Below, piece after piece: positions 20,214-31,728 of a DNA stretch of 64,000 nt. Within the stretch, counting starts at the first letter, position 1, and each line of letters starts with the position of its first letter. The notes below the pieces were generated by a model. That model worked only from the letters and a program-made list of their open reading frames with translations. It did no database searches and had not been told where the DNA came from. A program made the translations under genes and the position numbers. Origin of the DNA: Pestalotiopsis fici W106-1 (lineage: Eukaryota; Ascomycota; Sordariomycetes; Amphisphaeriales; Sporocadaceae); NCBI RefSeq assembly GCF_000516985.1, contig NW_006917107.1:124001-188000 (forward strand), in the 5' to 3' direction.

Positions 20214-22636
20214 ATGGAATTGACCGACGATGCCAGCGCTCTCTCCAGCCATGGCTCGTCGGACGCGGCCGCCACTGGACTTGGTCAGGTTTGGTATGTC
20301 GTAGAACTGACTTCGCTTACAAGTGCTCTGACATCATTACAGTGACCGATGTCGGCAGTAGGTCGCCATTTTGCTTACTACTTCTCTGATTTAAACTCAT
20401 GGACTGTAGGAAGAAAGTGAAGTGCGACGCGGCACTCCCGTCCGTGAGTTCAATACTCGCCCCGACTCTGAAAAGGTCTAATTTTTGCACCAGTGCGGAT
20501 CCTGTCTAGCTGCGGGTGTCCTTTGCGAGAAGTCGGCGAAGCTCCGGAGGAGAACAAAGATACGGGGCTACCAAATCAATATGGAAGACCAGTTAAAAAG
20601 AGCCCAGGCGGAAAATGCAGAGCTCAAACGTTTGCTGCAGGCGGAGCGTGAAGCAAACACGGTACTTCGCCGTCAGAATCAAGGACTGATGCCGGGCTCG
20701 CTAGAGGGCCCTGACATTCCAGAGACCCGTACAGCACTGCTTAGTAGCACTTCGGGAAAGACCCGGGAATCCGAGGTCGCGGCGGCAACACACGAACAAT
20801 CGCCTACCGTGCTTATCCAGCATATGGGGCGGCTTGTCACTGATCAAATGGGAACCCAAAGGTTTGCGGGCACGACAACGGGAATCCATTTCGTCCTATC
20901 CACACAACAAGCGATTAAGACGCGCATGGATGTGATAGGATGGTTCCCAGAAAGTTGTTTCAGATTATACCTTCTACAGATGCCAATTCACGAGCCTGCT
21001 GCTTCTATCCTGGGCCCCGGGGACATCCTTAGCCTTGAAGATTCATTGCGACTTTTCGGACGTCTCTGTCCACATACCCCATCCTATTATGCTGGCCATG
21101 TCCACCGTTTCATCACTTCGTGGTCAGCTTACTGCCCTATAATAGCTGCATCTGATTTCCAGACCAAGCTCACCAGCCTGCTGGAACGTTCGCAACAGGG
21201 ATTACACGAGCTATCGATTACAGATGTTGACTGCTGTATCGCTTTTCAATTGGTCATCATCCTATTGATAAACAACTCGAATATTGATGCGAGATCAGCC
21301 CATGACTTTCTGTCTGATCGGGATATAGAAGGCATGGGAGTAGTCTCAAGGACGCTGTTCATTCGGATGATGCAAATACGAACCCAGCCTAGCCTCCAAG
21401 GACTACTGCTTCTGGGCCTCTACTTCCAGCTAACCGGCCAGAACCAGCATATGATACAATTAAGTGGCCTTAATGTCCAGTTTGCCCATTCCTTGGGATT
21501 ACATCGACACAGTCGCCGTTTCACCTATTGCGCCTCTGAAATCGAATTGAGAAGGAGAATCTGGTGGTGCGTATATATCTATGACAAGTAAGTCTTTACA
21601 AACAATTTCAAATAGAAAAAACAGTTATAAACAACTATCTAGGATGGCGGCTATTACGCACGGGCTGCCGAAATTGATCAACGACTCCAATGTCGACATT
21701 GATATGCCAGTTGATTGCGACCTTCAAGTTGTCACAGCCACTGACCTGACCTATCCTTTACCCGGAGAATCTACGCCGATCCGAGATTTCAATCATTTTG
21801 TCCATCTAAATCAACTTTTCTCCTCAGTACTCACACAGTTGTACACGACAACAGACCGTCGTGGCGGACCTGAGAAAATGGAGCGCCTGTCCGCCGCGTT
21901 GCAAAGCTGGGAACAACGCTTCATCATGCATAGCCATGACTTTTCTTCTGCTCTACCGGCACCTCCCAAGGACAGTGGTCTCGACCCGGCCGCATCCGTG
22001 CTTCCACTAATGGCCGAGGTTGCGAGATTACTCATCCATCGGCCGGGTCTTACTTTCGATCCGGGGACACCACCCTTTCGACAGTGCCTTGACGTGTGCA
22101 CAGAAGCTTCTACGAACATTATCAATATTGCATCGAAAAGAACTGGCTGCAAGACTCTCAATATCATATACCCACCGATATGTGGTTTGATATTCCAATC
22201 TGCACTGATGCATGTTTTTTATTATTGTCACGCCGCGAAGGACCACATGCCGGAATCGTCTGCGACTGCGTCCAGCGCCGAAATCATTCAGAAGGCCATT
22301 GGCTTTCTGGACTGGACCATGCAATCTCAGAACAGAGAGGGTCAGGATTCAGGTGATACTGGCCGCTCAGTCGGCCAGGCGTTGCAACTTCTACGAGCCA
22401 TCTTGCAAGTTTTGCCGGTACTTGCCGACCCCTCGAGCTACGTGGACGACTCTATCGATTGTGGCATTCCGGGAAATGCAGGTTCGGCGAGCCAGCAACC
22501 GGGCCCTACTTTGCCTGCACATGAGTTGAACACCATCTTCGATGAACTAATGTGTTCTCCTCTCGAGGGTAACGATCTCATGGGATCTCTTGATTGGCTT
22601 CTTGACACCGAGTTTAGCCCCTGGGCTTCGAGGTAG
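20214..22636 (+). CDS. Zn2Cys6 transcription factor with fungal_trans domain
   Basis: Five exons, 20214-20293, 20343-20357, 20410-20443, 20494-21587 and 21643-22636, give an exact 738-residue frame. The zinc cluster is split by three introns and reads CDRC..C..C..C..C with spacing C-x2-C-x6-C-x6-C-x2-C-x6-C (residues about 27-54). The second exon is only 15 bp, which automated annotation may miss. A leucine/glutamate-rich coiled coil follows (residues about 74-104), as expected for a dimer binding paired CGG triplets. The middle carries the fungal-specific transcription factor domain (RRRIWWCVYIYDK stretch). It is most likely the pathway-specific activator of the divergent lyase and the transporter, whose promoters share a CGG-N14/15-CCG element. 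Confidence 0.93.
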
Positions 22637-23237
22637 CTCATATAAGCTGGGTATCTTGATGGAGAATATGGTTTGCTTGGTAGCAGATTCAATGGCTTGA
22701 AGCATAGGTTACTGCCTCCTGTATCTCCTAATAGTTCGGGTTATCCCGGTGTGTTCATTCACGCCTGGGACCACGCTATCACGCTTGTTTCCCATTCTAC
22801 GGTTGCCCAGAGGGTAAACCGTTGAAAACTTTCAAATCGTACAGGAAATAATTAAAGTCACCTAAGTAATAACTATAAAAAAGTGCAAAAAGTAAGAAAA
22901 TAAATAAAGAATAAAGAAGAGAATAAAGAAGTAGATTGCACCCTCCCTTGTCATGACGCCATTCCCCGCATGCATCGAAAAGATGGGGTGCATATTTCTT
23001 CATCCATCTGATCAGCAATCCCCCGCAGTCGTCACTACCCGTGTTGATCTGCTGGATCGCACTTACCGACGGTGCTTATAATACTACAGCTTGGTATGTT
23101 ATGTACAGTAACTTCTTGAAGCTGGGAGTCTTCCCCTCTCCAAGATCCGTCAACATATTCGTACTGCTGTCCCCTTATCCCCACTGATCCTCGTCTATCT
23201 TCAGACTATCTTCATCCAGTCTCGCGATACTTGCGAT
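22637..23237. other. Intergenic with short inverted repeat
   Basis: ACGGTT and AACCGT arms with a 12 bp spacer lie at 22799-22822 (also readable as CGG-N16-CCG), followed by about 90 bp of A-rich, G-poor sequence (22840-22935). The final 150 bases are the pyrimidine-rich leader of the GH92 locus. Confidence 0.5.
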
Positions 23238-25740
23238 ATGAGGATCATTTCAATTTTGTCGTGGGCCGGTGCTGCTACATCATATGCTGTAAGGAACGCT
23301 GTGAGGATCAAGAGTCAACGTGTTCAGCTGCCAGACTATCACAAGAACGCGGGGGTTCTTCGATATGTTAATCCACTCATTGGCACGAATGGCGCAAATC
23401 CCGATAACAACGGGGGCATGATCCCATCAGTCTCGATTCCCTTTGGGATGACGAGATGGACACCTCAAACAAGGGGGAACTTCATCTCACAAGTTCCATG
23501 TCATGACACTGACCAATATATTCACGGATTCCAAGCTACGCACCAACCAGCCATATGGATGGGAGAGCAAGGCCAGGTAGTATTGACGCCGGGGTGGAGC
23601 CAGGAAATCAAGGCGCTATTCCAGGAACGCGGTCTGGCATTCAGGAAAGAGGATGAAGTCAGCACACCATATGTCTACGAGGTCCTCCTCAATGCCGATA
23701 CACAGGGCGAACATGGATGGAACCTTACAGAAGAGGCCGCTGGAGGGGGTCCCGTGCCTGGTGGAGCGGGTAGTGCACCGCTTGCTGTGATTGTAGGCGC
23801 GAATGGTCGCATCAGGAGGTCCAAAAGAGAGCCCAATGCCCGGGATCGGACAATAAGAGCTGCCATGGGTGCAACGGCGCACGTGGGCTTTCTCCGATTT
23901 GACTTCGAGGATGCTTTCGGGTCTGAAGGCCTTTCCACGGAGCCATACATCCATGTACAAGCATCACATATGGGCTGGAACGGGGATATTCGCATTGATC
24001 CTGGCAGGAGTGAAATATCTGGTAGCAATACCGAACGACAGGATTACAAGTTAGGACCTAATCGATCGGTCTCCTTTAAGGGGTTTTTCATTTCTCGATT
24101 TTCTATCCCATTCAGTTCATTTGGAACAACAAACGGAGGGAATGTTACAGGAAATTCTGCTCACATATCTGGAGGATTCTCCGGTGGTTATGTCAAGTTT
24201 CCCGCGAACACCACGAGAGTTGAAGTCCGAACAGCAGTCTCATTTGTGAGTGTAGAACAAGCAAGGAAGAACCTTGAGTTTGAAGTACCTGACGACATGT
24301 CATTTGAGGATATGATTGAGTCGACGAAGCACACTTGGCTTGACAAGTTGGGAAGAGTCACAATCGAAGGGGTCAACTCCACGGACAAGGAGCATGACCC
24401 AAGGACTATCTGGTACACGGGATTATACCACGCCTTACAATACCCAAACGACTTTTCGGAGCCTCTGAGCGATGAAACAGGGTCCGCCAAAGTATATTAT
24501 AATGGCTATGCTGACAGTGTGCACAAGTCAAATGAGTAATATTACCAATCCTGGTCGATCTGGGACACGTACCGTGCGGAGCACTCTCTTCTCACCATCT
24601 TCGCTCCGGAGAGGGTCAATAACATGATGCACACTCTTCTCAACATCTTTGACTGGACCGGGCGCTTACCAGTGTGGGCCAACATGGTGGAAACGAACAT
24701 CATGATCGCCACAAATGCCGATGTGGTACTGGCAAATGCAATCTCACGTGGCTTCCGTAGCTTCGATCTCGCAAAGGCGTGGAAAGCCGTATGGACGGAT
24801 GCATATGTGGCCCCTGACAATGACACGGAATTGTTATACTATGATCGCGAGCCTGAGACAGGATATGAAGCTCGTGCAGGATTGACGAGCTATATGGAGC
24901 GTGGCTGGGTCGCGAATGATGGATGGTCGGAGTCTGCGTCCAGGACGTTAGACTATGCTTTTAACGATGCTGCTTGTGCTGTGGTGGCCAGAGCCATAGG
25001 CGACATCCAAGGGGCAGAATCCTTGGAGAGGCGGAGTAAGAACTACAAGACCATTTGGAATAACGAAACTCAATTGATGCAAGCCCGAAATGCGAACGGA
25101 ACTTGGGCAAATGAAACTTGGGGTTGGACAGAAGGAGACAAAGGGGTATACACTTTCGATGTGATGCATGATATCAATGGACTGGCGTCGCTTTTTGCAG
25201 GTGGCCGTGATGGCCTCAAAAACAAGCTCGACGAACATTTCGCTGGAGGACACAATTTGCACAGTAATGAGCCCGCACACCACGTTTCCTATCTGTATTC
25301 TCTTCTTGGAGATCCTTCGTCGACAGCGGACCAAATCAGATCGATCATGTGGGAGGACTATAACGCAACAAGCTCAGGGCTCAGCGGCAATGAGGACCTA
25401 GGCCAGATGAGCGCATGGTATGTGTTCTCGGCGCTTGGATTCTACCCTGTCAACTCTGCAAGCGATGCATATGTTATTGGTTCGCCGAGCTTTGAAAAGG
25501 TCACTCACTATACGACTGCCAGCTGGGGCGAGGACTGGGGGTGAGATGGGCACAAATGAAGCGGACGAGAAGACCCTGGTGATCAGTGCTCCGGGAGCTA
25601 TTAGCAAGCCTTATGTTAGTGGTGTTAAGGTTGATGGTAAGGAATTGTCTCGGCCGATACTCCAGCATTGCGAGCTGGTAGGTGCCAGCCTCATCGAGTT
25701 TGACATGAGCGATACACGGGGATCATGGGGCACTACCTAG
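23238..25740 (+). pseudogene. GH92 alpha-1,2-mannosidase pseudogene
   Basis: Full-length relative of family GH92 exo-alpha-mannosidases: a hydrophobic secretion-type N-terminus, then VNPLIGT, PSVSIPFGMTRWTPQTR and GFQATHQPAIWMG segments in the N-terminal beta domain, and SIWDTYRAEH, NDGWSESASRTLDYAFND and NEDLGQMSAWYVFSALGFYP in the catalytic barrel. Two breaks are visible. A TAA at 24537-24539 sits in frame just before YYQSWSIWDTYR, and coding resumes immediately in the same frame. Near the 3' end a TCAC tandem duplication (25501-25508) adds four bases and shifts the frame, so the last about 65 codons (to 25740) are in another frame. No intron with reasonable signals removes either lesion. 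The remainder is well preserved, so inactivation is recent, or the lesions are assembly errors. Confidence 0.88.
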
Positions 25741-27441
25741 CAACAGCCAAGGATCGATGAAGCATGCAAATTTGTGGTCCGTACCTAGCTAACTGTTCTT
25801 CATCGAAGTGTTTACTTAACCCCCGTGTTTCGATTCTCTTGTGCCGTCCATTTGCGCATCTAGATATCGAAAAGTGTATATCAACTACCAAGACTGCAAG
25901 ACTGCATGATTTCTGTGTCTTAGGTTGGCATATAATAGACTCCGTCTTTATTGCTAGGGTGTGTCACTTAGATAATCCAGTGCGACGAGACCTTGCGTAT
26001 CTTCATCGCAGTCGAGTGACTACTATAGGAACGAAGTGTTTCCAGCATAGAAACTTCTTTCATGCAGCCATGCCAACAACTTTGATCAATTCGTTTTGTA
26101 AATGAACTGGTAGGAGTGAACTTTGAGAGAGGATATGATTCGTTCAACAACCGAGTATTCGTCCTCTCTGATTGGCGGGCATCTCACAGGACGGAATACT
26201 CGGGTAGTTGGATCCCCGGATCGAGGAGGCGGCTTACAGTGCTTCTTAGGCGGGATCTAGGCAGCGGCACACTGAGATAAGGTTGGAATTGAGACACGAA
26301 TGACTTGGCAATAGATGCCGACTTTGCGGAACAGGAATTGCGATTTAGTTCAGGGCCAATATCATGGAGAATGGCCTTTATGAATGGGCTGCTGTATTGG
26401 GTATAATTATGGTATATTTATGCGATACTGTCTGTTGTCGATTACATTGACTACTGGTGAAACGTCGAGGGATGGACGTGTTGTGTAATAATTGACTGGA
26501 GACGTGCACTGCCTCCCTGGGCTGGGTGGAGGAGAAGACGAGATTCGCAATCCTTAGGCGCCGATCAACCGCTGGCCGGGGGGCGAAAAGGCCAAATGCT
26601 GTGACTTGCCCTCCCGTATTCTGTGATTGTCGTGATTTCTTCCAACTGCAAGGACAAAACCACAGCGGCATCAAATACCACGTTGCGACTCCCGTCGCTG
26701 TCCATTTCTTCTTCGTCTTGTCCTCGTCCGACGACTTCCGTCCAATCTGCGCTGAGCGACTGGACACCTCTCCAAAGGCACGGAGCATTTCCCCCGCTCC
26801 TCGCAGTCTGACTCGACCTTTTTACTGCCTAAGAGTCCCTAACCTAGACCCGTCCAACTGCGACTTGAGGCGTATCGAGATCTGGTGCTTCAGTCTTTAT
26901 CGCCCGAGCAGCACAGAGGGTTCTAACTTTCAACGTCATTGACCCGTTCTTACCACTGGAGCGGAGCCGCGAATTATCGCTGATCACTTCATTCCATCGA
27001 CTTACCTGTCATACCTGCCTGCCCTGCGTACCGCCATCCCAAGGCTCGCTGGTGGTGAATTCTATAGACCATCTTTTTCATCCAGCGCTGGCATTCCAAC
27101 CTCTACCTTCAAGATGACTTGGGAACTCACCCGGCGCCGCATCGCCCGTGCGGCCAACAGCAAGTTCATCTTCGATCGCATTGTACGTCTTACCTAACTT
27201 TGCGCATTCACTTTGAGCAAATCTCCCCAGAATTCAGTGTTGGCCCGCTATTCTCCCTCTATCGCAAGCTTAAGTGGCTACCAGCGAACTCCACCAGAAC
27301 TCTGTAATTGCTATGACGCAAAGGGTCCAAACAGCTGCACATTTTTTCGATGCTTGTTGCAGTATTGTTATATTTTTGCTGACTGTTTCCTCCTCTCCTT
27401 CTATCTAGCCACTACTCCATGCTGTTATTTTCTTTATTGAG
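25741..27441. other. Intergenic and probable 5' leader of the Mpv17 gene
   Basis: No domain-bearing frame. An imperfect inverted repeat (CCGAGTATTC-GTCC at 26151-26164, GGACGGAATACTCGG at 26189-26203) could form a hairpin. From 27114 a 23-codon open frame (MTWELTRRRIARAANSKF...) runs into a perfect GTACGT donor at 27183 and may be a 5' coding exon or an upstream ORF of the following gene. Confidence 0.45.
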
Positions 27442-28284
27442 ATGATGGTTGTGGCACGCCTTGTCACGAGGTTCAACGCCTACTATGACGAACGACCAGG
27501 TAAGCACCGCCCAAAAACGATAGACTGCGAAACCTTGATCATCCGCATCGATTACAATCTGACCCCATGAATATCAGTTCTCACCATGATGGTGACCAAC
27601 GCCGTCCTGGGTGGCATCGCCGATACGGTAGCCCAGACCATTACCTCTGTGCGGGAGAGGGCCTTGCGCAAACCCGGCGGCATCTCCAAGGAGGATCCCG
27701 TAGCAGTCGAGATCCACGAGCTCGACCGCAAGAACCCATTATACGAGCGCGATCTCATTCCCGATTCCAAGCTGCTTCCTCCTCCATTCGACTTTGAGCG
27801 TCTCACTCGCTTCATGGCGTACGGTTTCGCCATGGCGCCTGTGCAGTACAAGTGGTTCTCGTTCCTGTCGCGCGCATTCCCCATCACCAAGGAGGCTTCT
27901 TTTGGTCCGGCAATGAAGCGCATGGCGTTTGACCAGCTGGTGTTTGCGCCCTTTGGTATCGCCTGCTTCTTTACGGCCATGACGGTCGCAGAGGGCGGTG
28001 GCCGCAGGGCTGTCTCCCACAAGCTGAGAGACATGTACGTCCCGACTCTGAAGGCAAACTTCATGGTCTGGCCTGCTGTGCAGTTGATCAACTTCAAGCT
28101 CATGCCTGTACAATTCCAGCTGGTATGTACTCAAGCCTTATATTTGTGGACTAGTACTAACATGATGAAGCCGTTCGTTTCGACTGTCGGTATTGCTTGG
28201 ACTGCCTACCTGTCGCTTACCAACTCTTCCGAGGAGGTTCCTCAGGCCAACGAGGCTAGATCGCCCAACATTCGCCTTCCCTAA
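27442..28284 (+). CDS. Mpv17/PMP22 family membrane protein
   Basis: Three exons, 27442-27499, 27578-28122 and 28171-28284, give 238 residues. The Mpv17/PMP22 pattern is clear: an N-terminal FNAYYDERPVLTMMVTNAVLGGIADTVAQ segment, a MAYGFAMAPVQYKWF segment, and the C-terminal WPAVQLINFKLMPVQFQ and GIAWTAYLSL signature. The family comprises small four-helix proteins of the inner mitochondrial or peroxisomal membrane. An insertion (residues about 50-95) between the first two helices is longer than in Sym1. An upstream ATG at 27114 with a good donor at 27183 could add 23 or more basic, targeting-like residues, since frame-compatible acceptors exist before 27442. I prefer the shorter start because it begins the conserved region. 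Confidence 0.88.
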
Positions 28285-29159
28285 ATGTTTGTCCGTGTCG
28301 GCCGTGGAATTGGCAGCATAGGGGAATCATGACACATGTATCCAGCTAGTCGGATAGGATAGGATCGAGCTCTTCAGCTCACACACTTTGTTGCCGTCCA
28401 CTTCCCTGGACGCGGAGTATACTGCTTTACTTTGGCATGGCGTTTGGTCAAATTTTGGAGAAGGGCATTCAGGTTGGCGTTATGCATTTCCTATGTACCT
28501 AGGTTTCGTATTCAACTTGTATAGTTACAATGTTTGAAGGGGAAAAAAAATCAAATGTGCCACTCGTGTAATTCGACGTGACGGTTTATTTGTCGCATGT
28601 CATCTGGATTGACGGCTTGGCGGAATATCCAGCTACTTATGATACTCCCGCAAGGATTCCCGAGGGATTAATGTTAGTGCTGCCTCGACCCCCGCGAAAT
28701 CCCGGCAAGTGTTACCAATGGTGTATTATATGAAATGCATACTCGGGAGAGACTATACACGAAATATCGCGGGTTGCCGAATACTGCCGCGGTCATACCA
28801 TCTCGACGACCTGGAGCATGATCTTGACGAAAACCGATAGGAATGGCGCTAATGGTAGCAAGCGGGTAACGTCACTGCTCCTTGGGCATGGGTCGTAACC
28901 CACCTACCCTGGAGGTAGCTTGAGGGAAACGGACCTTTTTCACCCCACCATTGCGATTGCCCCTCCTTCGAACAAGCTCCCGAGAGTCCAGAACTCAACC
29001 AAACATCTGCGTGTTTTTCCTAATCTAATATTGTCCCAGATCACCGCATAGACCTTGACTTTTTCTTCTCTTCACAAAATTCCCATTATACCCTCATCCC
29101 TCCGAAATTTCTTTCTCCTTTCCAAATACAAATTCAACTTGCAATCGAGAATCCTCAAC
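28285..29159. promoter_or_regulatory. Intergenic, PGK promoter
   Basis: No gene seen. The 120 bases before the PGK start are strongly pyrimidine-rich (TTTTTCTTCTCTTC, TTTCTTTCTCCTTTCC), the usual leader of highly expressed fungal glycolytic genes. Confidence 0.55.
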
Positions 29160-30625
29160 ATGTCTCTGTCCAGCAAGCTGTCTATCACCGATGTCGACTT
29201 GAAAGGCAAGCGGGTGCTCATCCGAGTAAGTCAACAATACACAATCTTCAGCAGCAAATGGGCTTTCGAGCCCAGCCAATCTTGCTCAGGGCATTTGGGC
29301 CGGCCCAGAATCGACTCCGACTCCTAGTCCTCCCTCTCATCTTAGATATATAGTCTAACAACCAATTTACAGGTCGACTTCAACGTCCCCCTTGACGCCG
29401 ACAAGAAGGTCACCAACAACCAGCGTATTGCCGGCGCTGTGCCCACCATCAAGCACGCCATCGACAATGGTGCCAAGGCCGTTGTCCTCATGTCTCACCT
29501 AGGCCGCCCCAACGGCTCTCCCAATGCCAAGTACAGCCTGAAGCCCGTTGTTCCGGAGCTCGAGAAGCTTCTCGGCAAGAGCGTTCAGTTCGCCCCCGAC
29601 TGTGTCGGTCCGGAGGTTGAGGAGATCGTCTCCAAGGCCGACAACGGCCAGGTTGTGTTGCTTGAGAACCTGCGATTCCACATTGAGGAGGAGGGTTCCG
29701 CCAAGGATGCCGACGGCAACAAGACCAAGGCTGACAAGGCCAAGGTTGAGGAATTCCGCAAGGGCTTGACTGCTCTCGGTGATGTCTACGTCAGTCAGTA
29801 TCCCCCGAGACATGAACTTTTTGGCTATCTTAGATCATTTTGCTAAATATTGCTCTAGACGATGCTTTCGGCACTGCTCACCGTGCTCACTCTTCCATGG
29901 TTGGTGTTGACTTGCCTCAGAAGGCTGCCGGTTTCCTCATGAAGAAGGAGCTCGACTACTTTGCTCAGGCCCTTGAGTCGCCCAAGCGGCCTTTCCTTGC
30001 CATCCTGGGTGGCGCCAAGGTTTCCGACAAGATCCAGCTCATTGACAACCTGCTGGACAAGGTCAACAGCCTGATTATCTGCGGTGGCATGGCTTTCACC
30101 TTCAAGAAGACCCTCGAGGGTGTCAACATTGGTAACTCTTTGTTCGATGAAGCTGGCTCCAAGACTGTGGGCCAGCTGATGGAGAAGGCCAAGAAGAACA
30201 ACGTCAAGGTCACCCTCCCCGTCGACTACGTGACCGCCGACAAGTTTGACAAGGATGCCACCACTGGCTCGGCCACTGACAAGGATGGTATTCCCGACGG
30301 CTGGATGGGTCTTGACTGCGGTCCCGAGTCCATCAAGCTGTACAAGGCTGCCATTGAGGACGCCCAGACCATCCTCTGGAACGGCCCCGCTGGTGTGTTC
30401 GAGTTTGAGAAGTTTGCCAATGGCACCAAGGCTACCCTCGATGCATTCACTGATGCCGTCTCCAAGGGTAAGATCGGTATCATCGGCGGCGGTGACACCG
30501 CCACCGTTGCTGCCAAGTACGGTGCCGAGGCCAAGTGCAGCCATGTCTCGACCGGTGGTGGTGCTTCGCTCGAGTTGCTCGAGGGTAAGGAACTGCCCGG
30601 TGTTACTGCTCTCAGCAGCAAATGA
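29160..30625 (+). CDS. pgk1: Phosphoglycerate kinase
   Basis: Three exons, 29160-29225, 29373-29793 and 29859-30625, give 417 residues, the family length. It transfers phosphate from 1,3-bisphosphoglycerate to ADP in cytosolic glycolysis. Visible motifs: RVDFNVPLD at the first splice junction, SHLGRPNG, the basic patch residues, [22 protein letters not shown], the nucleotide loop [12 protein letters not shown], and [13 protein letters not shown] with [18 protein letters not shown]. Codon use is strongly biased to C-ending codons, as expected of a very highly expressed gene and unlike the accessory genes nearby. Confidence 0.99.
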
Positions 30626-31251
30626 ATATCCCGTGGTGTGGATGCAAAGCTTTAGAATGCGCGTATGCAACCTACCATAACTCCGTGTCCCCAGCAGCAT
30701 GGCTTCAGCTTTTCTGGACGATGATTCCGTCGTTGAACACTTGAACGAAAAGACTGTTCGAGCAGAGAACCTGTGAACACATCTTAACCATAAAACAAAC
30801 GAATGAGCATCATAGGTCGGTTGGGTGTACTAGGATTCGGATCCAAAAGAACTATGTAGACCTTGATTGTATGTCCGTAAAATGAAACATAAATGCAGTC
30901 AACACAAATGTTCAAGATAATGATTGCGAAGAATGTGAATCCGTTGAGTCGCAGCTCATGGATATAGTGTCTATGATGTTTCTTATTTTGGGGTTTACGT
31001 ACTACCGGCCGGTCAGGATCGACATGACTTGGTCGACCTGCTCGAGTTCCAGATACCACAGTGGCCGGTTGCATTATCACCGAGTCTATACAGTCTTGAC
31101 ATTGCCTCAGGTTGTCATTTCCCCTCGTTTTTGCCACGCTGGAAATGGGCGTTGCTTGATGTTGACTGTGTTATAATGTTTGGCCCGCTTCAATCTATCA
31201 TCGTCTTCATTGTCGTTGATTGATCGATCGGTTTCTTTCAACCACACTCTC
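30626..31251. other. Convergent 3' flanks of PGK and Sem1
   Basis: Two genes end toward each other here. No gene, repeat or clear hairpin was seen. Confidence 0.5.
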
Positions 31252-31728
31252 TTATTTCCTCTTGGCGGCATCAACCTTGCGCAGTTCCTCGCGCAGCTGT
31301 GCACTAAAGTCGTCGGACGTGTCGTCGTCATCCCATGACTTCTCCCAGAGATACTTTTCACCCTCCTTGCCCTCGCCCTCGGTAGCGGATTGTGCGGCTT
31401 GAGCAGCCTTTTCGGTCTCGTTCTCGGGCCAATCTGTCATGGTAGAAAGTCATTAGTATCCAACGGTTATGAAGATTAATTGGGCATGACCCGCACACGG
31501 GAATCAAGGGTCAGCTTGGGCGGAGGTAATCGACCACATCCCATCGGCGGTCATTTTGAATCACGATTGAGCGCAATGCAAGACAATGGCGCTTTGCAAG
31601 GGGAAGTAATGCAACGTACCTTCGACAGGGAAGTCTTCAAACTCGTCGTCCTCTTCCAGAGCGGCGGCCGACTTTTGCGCGGTCTGGGCCTGCTCAGGCT
31701 TCTCTGCTTGTGTCTTTTCGGCAGCCAT
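31252..31728 (-). CDS. sem1: 26S proteasome subunit Sem1/Dss1
   Basis: Two exons, 31728-31620 and 31433-31252, give 96 residues. It is a very acidic, disordered protein with the two family blocks: LEEDDEFEDFPVE, split by the intron just before DWPENE, and WEKSWDDDDTSDDFSAQLREEL near the C-terminus. Sem1/Dss1 is a lid subunit of the 26S proteasome, also found in the TREX-2 mRNA export complex and with BRCA2-type proteins. Length is slightly above the yeast protein owing to a Gln/Ala-rich N-terminus. Because of its small size and split acidic motifs it is easily missed. Confidence 0.95.

Noticed and set aside
24537..24539. In-frame TAA of the GH92 gene as an intron boundary
   Set aside because: A GTAATA donor exists, but conserved coding resumes directly after the TAA, so removing this stretch would delete conserved residues.
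29855..30700. 281-codon open frame on the strand opposite PGK
   Set aside because: It is the mirror of a strongly codon-biased gene; C-ending codons on the sense strand leave the antisense frame open. No splice or domain support.
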